Origin: Pterois miles
Taxonomy: Eukaryota > Chordata > Actinopteri > Perciformes > Scorpaenidae
Length of the DNA: 64,000 nt
NCBI GenBank assembly: GCA_947000775.1
Contig: CAMQGK010000416.1
Span: 2,835,001 to 2,899,000, forward strand
Reading direction: 5' to 3'
Positions 1 through 12,200 of this stretch are shown in pieces (positions within the stretch are counted from its first letter, which is position 1; every line of letters begins with the position of its first letter). Made by a program: the position numbers and the translations under genes. The notes beneath the pieces were generated by a model. That model was not told where the DNA came from. It saw nothing but the letters and a program-made list of their open reading frames with translations, and did not search any database.

Positions 1-1309
1 GATCTGAATATGTCTTCCTCCATTGGTGATATGATTCTCTAGTTCAGTAGACAACTTCCTCTTGCCATGGTACACGTCCCACAAGTCTGAAAGAAAGTTA
101 TGGAGTTGAGCCAGGTGTTGGGTGCAGCCTGTGTTACTTGTGTTGTGGACAGCTACCTTGGATCAAGAATCTTGAACTTGATGTCTTAAGATGAGGTTGT
201 ACTGTGTGTAGTTGACAGGGTGGTAATGTCAATTACATATACTAATGCAGTAATATGACATTACATGTACTGTGAACAAGTGATATATATTGTTATTTAT
301 AGTTCACATACTTATGATAAAGAATTCCAGCAGCACATGACAACAAAACAACAGAAGCTCACAGAAGGCTGCAGCTGATTTGCCAAAATCAACGCTGTGA
401 GCAACAATGAACTAAGTCACTTCAGCTGGTTTAATTCTGAGGGGTGAGACCAGTCATACACTTGTTTTATCATTACAATGTATGCAGCCTATCAGTAACT
501 GTACACTCAATGTCCCGCCAGACATATTTCTTGACATTTTGGGGACATTATAAATATCAATTAATTAGAAATATCCAGTTAGTTTGATGAGATAAACCAG
601 TTTTTGTAGGGGGTATTTAGGGGGAGATAGAAGGTCAACAGTAGATATCATACAGAAGTGGTGTACATCATGCAAATAAAATACTGCATGTATATATTCA
701 TTATTGGAAATCAACAAACAATACAAAACAATGACAGTTATTGTCCAGAAACCCTCACAGGTACTGCATGTAGCATAAAAATCTGCTCAAATCGTTAACA
801 TGTCAAACCGCACAACAGGCAACAACAGCTGTCAGTGTGTCAGTGTGCTGACCTGACTATGACTTGTCCCAAACTGCATGTTATTATAATAAAGTGGCCA
901 TTACTGTCAAGGGGAGACTGGTGGGTGGGTACCCATAGAACCCATTTTCATTCACATATCAGAGGTCAGAGAGTCAGAGGTCAAGGGACCCCTTTGAAAA
1001 TGGACATATTAGTTTTTCCTAACCAAAATTGTGTGTAAGTTTGGAGCGTTATTTAACCTCCTTCCCAGTGAGCTAGTCTGACCTGGCTGGTACCGATGGC
1101 TTCAGTCGGTTTTCTAGTTTCATATGATACCAGTATCTTCACTCTAGATTTAAAACTGAGTCTACTACAACCAAGAAACACAAGTTGTGTTAATGCGTTA
1201 AGGAAATTAGTGGCGTTAAAACAAATTAAACAGGTTAATGTGTTATTATTGTGTTATCTACGACAGCGCTGTTATTGTCTTATAAATAAATGTTTTTGGT
1301 ACTCTGGTC

Positions 1310-1665
1310 TGTTTAATGTGGCCCTAATCTCTAACAGATTCTCCATTCAAATGCAGTCTGTGTGGAGAGTGAAAGAGACAGATACCATTGGCAAAAATGT
1401 ATCTGGGAACCCACCGGCTATCGTCTGATGATGATTTAGTGTTTTTTTTGGTTTAAAATGAGCTTGTAAACTGGCTACCTGTGAAACAATCTGCTCGTAC
1501 AAGTCGTCTCTCAACTGAATTCCAGTCTTGCATCTCAAGTTGAAGAGAGACTGTAAACAATGCGCAGCGCACAGAAACGGAAATCTTGGCCCAGATAATT
1601 GCTGACTACACTGGAAACCCCAGAAATACAACCCCTTTCCCCCAGAGGCCTATCTGTCATCAGGC
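1310..1665 (+). repeat. Dispersed repeat, inverted partner of the 31.5-kb copy
   Basis: Reading this stretch against the reverse complement of 31520-31960 shows long similarity, including GGGAA(C/T)CCACCGGCTAT, the segment around GAGCTTGTAAACTGG, and AGAGGC(C/T)TATCTGTC. This copy lacks about 120 bases present in the other. No coding function is assigned. Confidence 0.6.
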
Positions 1666-2890
1666 TGATAGTTGATGGGTTCAGAGACTGATGCTGCACA
1701 AAAGTGAATACTGCCAACCTCTGCTATTACTTCAGCTATTAACCAGAGCAACAAAAATTTTGCATTTAGTATGACAAAGTAAAACTTTCAAGCACAAAAA
1801 TAAGTGGATGGGTAGGTTGTAGGTAGGGACACTTTGGTGAGCCTCTGACCTTTAACTCAACATTTCAATTGTCCAAGAGTTAACTTACAGTAATTACAGT
1901 AATCTTATATGATTTAACAATAACTAAGAGAACACTGTTAGTGTAACATTTATTGCAGCAGGTTTACATTACACTCTATCACCAACATTACAGCACTGAT
2001 CTGTCATAACAGCTGTTCTTTTCATATACAGCACACATTGCAGATCGACCACCTCTGAATGTGGTTTGAGCGAGTTTCCAGTGCATCACATGTGCAGAAC
2101 CACATCACAAAACTAAAATTCATGTTGCTCAAATTAATGGTTAAACCTTGATGCGAGTGTTCTGACTGGATTGTTATATGCATGATTTCTAGCTCTCTGC
2201 TGAGTTTTTGACATCTTTGAGTTGATGAAGTGCTAAAGTCAGGGAGTCTCTTTAAGCTGCTTTGTAAATACCATTGAATGAAGTCATCTCGTTTACAATA
2301 ATGAAGATGCATCTCCTGGACCTCCAGTTTAGACAAGCTTGCAGAGTAGTTTAGTATTTTCAGTTAGATTTTATTTTATTTTAGTTTAGACTTTAGTTTT
2401 CAGTGTGTTTGCTAGTTTGAGTTTAGTTTCATTTTTTTTCCAGGTTTGTTTTTGTTAGGTTTAATGTCTGATTAGCATGTAGTTACATTCAGTATAGCCT
2501 ACATACAAACTACATGGTTGGAGAAGCGTGTGGGAATGTTTAAATCTTTGATTCTCTTTCACTACCAAACTCAGAAGAAAACTTCATCCCGACCCCAGCT
2601 GGTTAACATCAGACCTGTTCTCAACAGCTTGGTGCTTAAAAGGCATTTAACCTACTACAGTATTTAAATGATCTTCTTCTTATTTAATTCTACTAGACCA
2701 GGCTGCTTGTGATGAACAACAGGGATTCATTGTGAAGCTATTGCAGCACAGCACCATCTCCTGGAATGTTGAGTCCCTTCAGTTTCTGTGGTTCAAAGTC
2801 ATCAGAGTTGATAGAAATTGTTGCTGCCTCCTTTTTCCTGTAGTGAGATATTAGAGCTAAACAACAAAAACAAATGAATTAACATTTGGT

Positions 2891-2901
2891 TTTATTTTAT
2901 T
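2891..2901 (-). terminator. Candidate poly(A) signal of nlrx1
   Basis: Two overlapping minus-strand AATAAA hexamers lie about 205 bases past the nlrx1 stop codon. That distance suits a short 3' UTR. No transcript evidence is available here. Confidence 0.4.
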
Positions 2902-3103
2902 AGTACTAGGTTTTAAACAAGTTATATTGTTGCATGCTGTTTTTCTTAAAGGATATCGTTTTGTGATTTAATTTCAGTTTTCACTGCTTATTTTGGTTTT
3001 AGTTTCATTTTCCAATAATAACCCTTGTGTGGACACACTCCGATTCAAACTTGATATGCTGCTGAAGACATTCGCTGCCTTTTCACCTCTTGGTGTTTTC
3101 TGG

Positions 3104-3253
3104 TTATTTACTGTATCCTGCGGATGGAGGCAGAGTGTCCTTCTCCAGCATCTGCAGAGTCTGCCGGACGCCCTTCTCCACCCTGCGGAAATGCAGCCTC
3201 TTCCAGAGGCTCTGCTGCTGCTGACGCCCCCACTCCAGATCCCTGAGAAAAAC
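3104..3253 (-). CDS. nlrx1: nlrx1 coding exon 11 (C-terminal helices, stop codon)
   Basis: Encodes residues 929-977, two charged helices (FLRDLEWGRQQQQSLWKRL and RRVEKGVRQTLQMLEKD), then TAA at 3106-3104. Acceptor CCCTCTGTGCAG. This fits the helical bundle that ends NLRX1. Confidence 0.9.
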   Translation of the reverse strand, partial: VFLRDLEWGRQQQQSLWKRLHFRRVEKGVRQTLQMLEKDTLPPSAGYSK

Positions 3254-6200
3254 CTGCACAGAGGGAGACTGGGTGACTGACACTCCCCTGACAATGGACC
3301 TCATTTATGCTTACTTAGTTAAACATGCATTTTTGCCTTTCCTCTTTCTGTCATCCTGAGTTTTTCCCTAATTACACTGCACAGGTATGTGTACCTTAAG
3401 CTGTTGCTTGACACGCTCACGGTCCCAGGATGAGGCATTCTCTCGTATCACACTAAGGATGGGGTGCCAGTCCTCGGATATGTCTGAGCCCTCAGTGACT
3501 GAAGCCAGGACCTTGACCCGGCGGCCACTGCAACTCTTGGGAACACCTCGGACATACAGGGACTGCTTCCCCACATCACTGAGAGGGTTCAGATACAAGC
3601 TATACAAAGACACAACACACTACATCAACACAGAATGTGAGACATTCTTCATGGATTAAACATGTAACAGCTAGCATACAGTTCATTAAAACACACTTTC
3701 GGTGTCTGTGCAGCCTGTCCATCTGGATATTACCTATGCCAGAGCTTTTCAGCAGGATTCATATTCAGTGCCCCTGTGTTGGTTTGTCACTGTTAGAAGT
3801 GATGAAAATAATAAATAAATAAAATGAAAAATGGAACTTTGTCAAATGTATACTCTCTGTAAACTACAATAATAATAATAGATTTTATTTATAGAGCACC
3901 TTTAATACAAGAAATGCAAAATAAAACGCTTTACAATGAAGGAAAATAGCTAACAACACTGAATGAACATAAAAACATAATTAAAGGTACAGTGAGTAAC
4001 ATCTGGCAGCATCTAGTGGTGATTAGAAGGTTATTAAAGTTATTAGAGGAACAGCAGAGCTAGTGAGTGGTGAGGCAAGAGAGAGAAAAAGAGAGAGAGT
4101 GGTAGTGAATGTGTGTGAGCTGGTGGAGCAGTAACGACCTTTCTATCGAAACCAGTATTAACTTTTTCAGCAATTTGAGTTTCAGTAGGTCTCCTACTGG
4201 AGTGGACAACACGGGCCAGCCTTCGCTCCCCATGTGCACCAATGAGCCTTGGCCGCTCATGACCCTGTCGCTGGTTTACAGGTTTTCCTTTTTGGTAGGT
4301 CCTGACCTCTGCAGACCAGGAACATCCCACAAGAGCTGCAGTTTTGGAGATGCTCTGTCCCAGTCATCTAGCCATCACAATTTGGCCCTTGCCAAAGTCA
4401 CTCACATCCTTACGCTGCACCTTTTTTTCCAACACATCAACTTCAAAGACAAAATGTTCACTTGCCCACATAATGATATACTACAGAGACAGCACAAGTG
4501 AAATTTACAAATGACCTTGTAATTGCATCTGACAAAGGACTTGTCTCTGTGCTTGTCTTGTTAGATCTTAGTGCTGCTTTTGACACCATTGACCATCACA
4601 TCACATTACCAAGACTGGATCATTTAATTGGCATCAAAGGAACTACACTAAGCAGGTTGAAGTTATGAGATTGATCCCAGTTTGTACATGTTAACAATGA
4701 GTCCTCTATATATGCCAAAGTTAGTCATGGAGTTCCACAAGGTTCTGTGCTTGGATAAATTATATTCACCTTATATACATGTGTGTGTGTTATTAGAAAA
4801 AACTCCATAAACTTTAATTGTTATACAGATGATACCAATTATATCTATTGGTCAAACCAGATGAGACAAGGAAGAGCACACACTTTCAATTGTGACAGAG
4901 GACGATCGGTCATGGGGGTAGGAGGTAAATCACTGTATCGCCAGTCCTTAAATGCTAACAACATGCCTAAGGCGGTCCAGGAGGATGGAGTGGTCAACTA
5001 TGTAATAGGCAGCAGAGAGATCTACAAGAATTAAAATAGTATACATTCCAGACTAAAGACAGGAACAAATCATTTTGTCTATAGAGATTAGACTCTGTAC
5101 TATGGTGCAACCCAAAAGCTGATTGAAATTTGTCCAGTATGCTGAATTTTTCTGAGGGAGATGAGTTGAGAGAAAAAAAATATATATGGAGACTTTTTGC
5201 CAAAAACAATGGGCTCTTTGAGACAACCAACAACAAACGATCACTTTGAAAAGCATAGATAATTATAGGTTCAACCTATAAAACATGCTATTAGTCTCTT
5301 TCCAAAAAAGCTCATTCAGAGCTCAGTGGCTAGAGAGTGGAGCACATTACTCCAGTTGAAATTGCGGTGTGAAAAAGACTGATTTCAAATTTGTATTTAA
5401 TTAAAAAAAAAACATTTATATGATTTTGGGCCAAGTACATCTCTGATGTGCGTCTGTCCTATGAACCCTGCAGACTTTTGGTTGTCTGTTGTTTGTGTAC
5501 TGTTCAAAGGATACAAATAAATATAATGAGGCAGCATTTAGTTTCTGATATCAGGAATAAACCTTCAAACAAAGAGGTCAGCTACCCCGGCAAAATTGCT
5601 TTGTCTGCAACTGCTTTTACTAAAGTTGGGACTTTTTATCTCATTATTTTAAAAGGCACAGAAACTTGTATTTCTTTTTCTTTCACTGTTTTGTGCCTCA
5701 CAATTGCATTTAGTTTCTTTCATATTATTAATTTTATTTTCCTTGTTATAAGCCTCCCCTCTCACACACTAGCTTCCTACTATAATGTAAGCATTGTGTC
5801 TTGTACCATTAAAGTGATTTTGTGTCTGAATGAAGTTGTAAGAATGTAATTCATTTATGTGGATGTAGTGAAGAGCTGCTTACTGCACAATGTGAATGCT
5901 GGGGTGTTCCCTGCAGGCGTCCACTAAAGTCAGAGCAGCGTTGTCTCCGATGTTATTATAGGCCACATTGAGCTCCTGGAGTCCTGTGTGCTGCTGGAGC
6001 CTCTCGGCCAGCTCCAAGGCCCCCTGGTCCCCCAGTCCAGTGTGCATCAGGGACAGATGTGTTAGGGACTGATTCTCTGGCAAAGCGTCTAGTAAGGTGC
6101 AGGCTCCAGACTCCAGGAGAGGGTTGTCACACAGTCTGAAAAACACATCAAAATATTGAGCAAGAGGCCAAAGAAAGGCTGTGACTGTGTTTGACATCTA

Positions 6201-9200
6201 GCAAATTGTCAGAAAAAAAGTATGAACTCTGTATTATAGATAGATTTACTGTGTTTTTACATAGTGTAGGGTACTAACAGTGACCTGAGCCAAGAGCCAC
6301 CACTGCCATTTAAGTTGTGCTGGTACAGCAAACCACTTGAATGACATGGTCAAAGGCACAGTTGACAATGATGACAAGTCTGTTGCCCTGAAGTAAAGGG
6401 AACATATACGGACTACGAGTTTTGGAATTATAATTAAACCTGATCCACAATACTGAATGTGTCTTTATTGAACATTTATTGTTCAGTTAAGACACATTAT
6501 TGTTTATTGTCTTGTGCAGCAAGACAATTTGCATTTAGTTCATTGTGCAAGCCTGTGTTGTAGAATGACTAAATATGAACCTTAAAAAAATTTTATAATT
6601 AAAAAACAAATTTCCATAACCACAAAAAAAAAAACTTTTAAGAGACAACTGATTTTACTCATGAAACCAAGTTTATTGCTCATGGTTAGTACCACTTACC
6701 CTGTGAAAACAGCTGTATCAAAACAGTTGAGTTTTTTTATTCTGAAGTAGTGAAAAGCACTAAAATCACAGACTATTTGGGCATGTCCAGTGTGTGTGTG
6801 TGTGTGAGTGAATGTCTGATTTTTTTGTGTCCAAAGTACCTGTCTTTTCTAACTGTTGTCATGTTTAAACATTTTAAATGTCACAGTCAATCACTGGGAA
6901 CATACTGTGTGTAATTTATTGAAATCTGAATATTCCAAGTTAAAAGACAGCAGCACCATAAAGTGAGGGTTCCTTTGGACACACAGGCTAAAAGATCATG
7001 GAGACATGAGTAAAAGTAAAAGTCTTACTGTAGAGATCTAATAGAGCTCTTGGGGTCTAGTAGCAGATCTCTCAGGATGATGCAGGACTCAGGACCCAGG
7101 CTGTTAAACTGTAGACTGAGGACACCAGAGACAGGCAGACACAACAATCACAACACACACAGCATACACATGCTAGACAAGCATGTGAGTCATCCAAAGT
7201 CAATAAAAATGCATTTAAAATTCAGCAGTAATGAGGGCTATGTTTAACACCAGCTGTAGTGACATGCACACTTTATTTCATTCTGAGTGAAATCATTTTG
7301 ACTCAAAATGTCAGGTCAACTGCATGGAATGTGATCTAAAGCAGTCTGGTGTTCACATGCACCTACGCATTTAATCAGAACAGCTGTGTGACATACGCTT
7401 AACAGTGGTTATCAACTCAGTTTTTCTCAATCTGGCTATGAGTGCGTTCACGTAAAAGGTGCCGTCTTTGACTAATCACAAACATGGACGAGTCTGCTGT
7501 TAGCAGAGCAGCATATTTTACAATCGAAGAGCAAACTATAATAGTAGACAAATATGAATACGTTCTTGATGACATTGGCTGTATGTTTGGGGTCGTTGTC
7601 CTGCTGTAGAATAAATTTGGGGCCAATCTTATGCCTCCCTGATGGTACTGCATGATGGATAAGTATCTGCCTGTTTTTGTCAGCATTGATGACACCATTA
7701 AACCTAACCAAATCTCCAACTCCATTTGCAGAAATGCAGCCGCAAACTTGCGAGGAACCTCCAACATGCTTCACTGTTGCCTGTAGACACTCACTATTGT
7801 ACCGCTCTCCAGCCCTTCAGTGAACAAACTGCCTTCTGCTGACTCATCAGTCCAGAGCACCTGCTCTCATTTTTCTGCACCCAGTTCCTGTTTTCATGCA
7901 TAGTTGAGTCATGTGGCCTTGTTTCCATGTCAGAGGTATGGCTTTTTGGCTGCAACTCTTCCATTAAGACCACTTCTGGCCAGACTTCTCTGGACAATAG
8001 ATGGGTGTACCTGGGTCCCACTGGTTTCTGTCAGTTCTGAGCTGATGGCACGGCTGGATATCTCGAAGGGAACTAAGTTTGATGCATTTTTCATCTGCTG
8101 AATTAAGTTTCCTTGGCCAACCACGATATTTACAATCCTCAACATTGCCCATCTCTTTGTGCTTCTGTCTGTGTCTTGTTGGTGTGCTCAGTCTTGCCAT
8201 GGTGAATGAATCCCATAGAAAAGCGTAGTCGTCATGTAGTCCTTCAAGAAGAGTGGAATGCCATGCCTGGTTTACCCACCACTGTTGTTAGCTTTTGTTT
8301 CATTGAATTATTTGAGAGGCTTACCATTGACATTAGTGACATTACCATTGCGTCTTTACTTACGTGCCCTACTTTCATGATCTAATCACTGTATTCGATA
8401 CATTTCACCCCAAAGTAGAATCTCCCTAACTTTTTGTGTATATACGGTAAGGGGAAGGGAAGAAACCCAAACGCTGGTGCGATGGGGGTTTATTTCACAA
8501 CAATGACCCGCTAGCTGTACATTATCCTACTTACTTAAGAAATCAATAATCTGACACAAAAATGGTCCTCCAGAGTCCAAAATCAGAACTGCGCCCATAG
8601 CAACGGTCTGCTGTTATACTTAGCGGTCTGCTGTAAAGAACCACAGAATGTCATGCTTGACCAATCACAATATTCAACAAAGCCAAGAAATAAATACAGC
8701 ATATACTGTATATACACTGCAAACCAAAAAAGAACAAAAATGAAACAAAAAACAAAACTTATTGTTATTATTGTTATTGTCTCACTTGAGGTTATGCGTG
8801 TGTCTGAAGGCAGGCCACAGAATCTGAAGCATTTCATGAGTCAGGAGACAGGAGGACAGGTCCAGTTCTTCAAGGTGATAACTATAGGAAGACAACACAA
8901 CACTCAGTTAATAAGGTTCAGACAGTAAGACTCAGACTCAGTCAGTAAGGCTCAGATAGTAACACTCAGACTCAGACAGTAAGACTCAGACAGTAAGACT
9001 CAGACTCAGTCAGTAAGGTTCAGACAGTAACACTCAGACTCAGACAGTAAGACTCAGACAGTAACACTCAGACTCAGACAGTAAGACTCAGACTCAGACA
9101 GTAAGGTTCAGACAGCAAGTAAGTAAGACAGTAAGACTCAGACCAGACAGGTTCAGATAATGCGTGTGTTCAGTGAATCCACTGACATGGTTAAAAAGCT

Positions 9201-12200
9201 TCAATAATATTTAGTCACTTTAATTTTTCCCACAATTAACTGCTTAACTGCTTAACAGTTGAAGCTGCAGCCCAGTTCAGAAGGAGATTCTTTGGATTCA
9301 CGTTATAAACACAAAATACATTCTGAACAGGTACCAGTAAGACCACAATCCATACTTTACCTTGTAGGGGTGCATAAGAGTACAGAACTCAGTACAAAGC
9401 ATTTGAGTGACGTCATACGAATGTTGGTGAGGCGGATGGTTCTAATTGAAGCCAGAACCTCTGCAGTCAGTCTGGGGTTCTGAAACTCATACAGAAGGAC
9501 CAGTAGATCCATCACCTCCTCTGGTGGCTGTGGCTTGCTGAGCTCTAGCAGTAAATAAGATAAAATATCTCATTATCCATTCAGCTTTCTGTCTAAAGCA
9601 AAAAAAAAGAAAAGAAAAAGGTGTACTTTATAGACAGAAATGCACCAAAGTCCTCCACTACTGGCTCAGGCAGGGTTCAATCTACAATGCTATTAATCCT
9701 AGGACACAATCTTGGGGCACATTTCTTCCAGAGGTGGGGTTGATTAATGTAATACTTATCGTCTAAGATTCTCTCTTACTTACTCCCACAGCTCTCTGCC
9801 TCACAAGCTCTGAATGCACTGTCACAAGTCACAACATCTGAGAATTGAGAAATACTAAAAACTTTTTAGCATGAATAAATTTTACATTTTGCCTTTGTGT
9901 TTTTACATTATTATCAGTTGATATAACTTTTTCAGATGTTCTTTCACACACATACAGGCATTTGGGTCTTTGCCATTGTTGTTGGAGGTGCAAACACTGG
10001 AGGCGAGGTGCAAATATGCATTGTAGCAAACAGTGGCCTGGGTAGAACATGACGTCACTGTGTGTAAAAGAAATAAAACTCCATAATCTTGACTCTGCTT
10101 TCATGCCGTAATTTTCCAAACTACCTTTATTAATGCATAGCGAACTGGTGGAGAAATTAGCATGTCTATGTCCTGTATATAGAACCTATTTTGAATCAGG
10201 AATCATTATGAAATGAGTATCAATTTTAAACTGACTGTGACCCCAAGAATCAAAATTAGATTGAACTGTGACATATTGAAAAATTCACACCTGTATTTTC
10301 TCCTCAATCATTTTAAGATTCCGTTTGTCTCATCTCATACTGCGCAGTTCCAAGCAAATGAGGGCTTTCTTGAAAGTTTTTTTTTAAGTTAACTGTAAGA
10401 CTTCACAGTACTAATCAGCCAAAGTAATACAATCATTAATACCAACTTAAAGGTAAGTTTAGCTTCTTGAAACATGAAAACAAAGTATATTGTATAAGCA
10501 AGACTGAAAAGAACATACACGTTACCTCTGACAAGGTACTTCCTCAGGACATGTGTGATCTGGGCCACAGTGGTACTCTGAATGATGCATCCAAGTTGCT
10601 CTAGAAGGACACGGTTACCATAATGCAACAGTCCGCCCATGAAGATGGGATAGAGCTCAAAAGGCCGGCCCACACTGTACTGCTTTGGCTGTGGGCCATG
10701 AACTCCCAGGAGGCTTTGCTCCACCTGATCCAAGACATCTTCGTTGTAGCTATCCTCGGTGCGGAACATCTCAGCTGCCATGGTTTTAGCAATGCTGCCT
10801 TTACTGTGACTGCTGATTTTCTCATAGAGCTTTGGAAATAACTTAAGGAGGTTGAATACAGCAAATATTCGGAGGGGGATGAACTTCGACAGGATGTTGA
10901 CGAGGGCATTGACATCCTCACTTGCCTGACCAATGGCCACAGACACCTGCCTGGTCAGCTTCTCCAGAGCAGATTTGTTCTCTCCTAGAACCACGTAGAG
11001 AGCCGCTAGGTACTCCTGCATAGCTGGGACAGCAAAGACATATCGCCTCTCATCATTCTCCCTGGGTTCCGTTGGTAAGTGCTTGACACTTTCTACACAG
11101 GGAGCCAAGAAGAAATCTAGTATGTCAGTCCTGAACATGGCCAGCTGACGTAGCTCCTCATCCGTCTTGGTCTTCCCTCCGATCCACTGCTCTAGTTCCT
11201 TTTCTGAGAAAGACGTGCGTTTGTATGTCACACCATCAAATGCAAGTTTCCCAACAGTACGGACTACATACAACATCAGAGAACTGTGGTGCTCCTGAAT
11301 GGGAACATTTGTCCCTGTCCCTGAGCCCAGCACTTCACCTCCAAAATTGAGCCTGAGGAAACTGGTGTATATGCCAGTCAGTGTGCGGATGGGTGCCTTG
11401 GCGTTGGTGAAATGGAGGAAGTGTAGGGTAGCACATGTGAGCCAGCAATAGGAAGGGAGGAAGCAGGCTGTAGCCAGCTGGCTTTCTCTCTGAAGGTTGA
11501 GATACAGCAGCTCTATAAGAGCATGGGCCTCATGGTTATGTGCAGTCTCCCCACTCTGCTGCAGTAGACGGCTGGTGAAGTAGGCCCGCTGGCGGTCTGG
11601 GTCATTGAAGCCACAAATCTGTGCATAGCGACTCACATACTTCTGAGGAATACGATCCAGTGCAGACAGTCTTGTGGTAACCAAGATGCTGGCCTGAGAA
11701 ACATACAGCAGCCAATTTCCATAACTGCCAATCACACATTGAAATTAACACAGTAGATTTTGCTTGGGCAATGGGGAGGATAATTTCCTTCAAGCTGCTG
11801 AAAGGATTTTAATTAGGGCTGTTGATCCTTTGTACTTTTATTTAGTACCAAACTGAATTATTTTTGTTCTTCAGATTACCAAATTAACAGTAACTGTGCA
11901 TCAAAAATGAGGAAATTGTCCTTCTTGGCAAATAGATGATGACAGCCTAAGACAGATTTCAGAGAATTAGAACAACAGAAAAGAGAAATAACATGGCAGT
12001 GATGATGGACTTGCCCCTTACCTCAGGCAGGAGGTATTTCCTCAGCAGGTTGACCACCACTACACCTGGAGGCAGCGCCTCATTAGGATCACTGCAGAGC
12101 TCTGTGGCCCCAATTCGGAAGTCCAGTTTCATCTTCTCCATCCCATTGAAGAGGAAGAGCACATCCTTGGCCTGGTTTCCCTCGCCACTCAGCAGGGGGT

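Noticed and set aside
5448..5849. 133-codon plus-strand open frame
   Set aside because: Lies in nlrx1 intron 10, is AT-rich, and shows no family motif; consistent with chance.
8912..9150. Possible array of regulatory binding sites
   Set aside because: The repeats are simple tandem units with no known binding motif; minisatellite is sufficient.
10601..10933. Minus-strand open frame overlapping nlrx1 exon 5
   Set aside because: A shadow in another frame of the confirmed NACHT exon.
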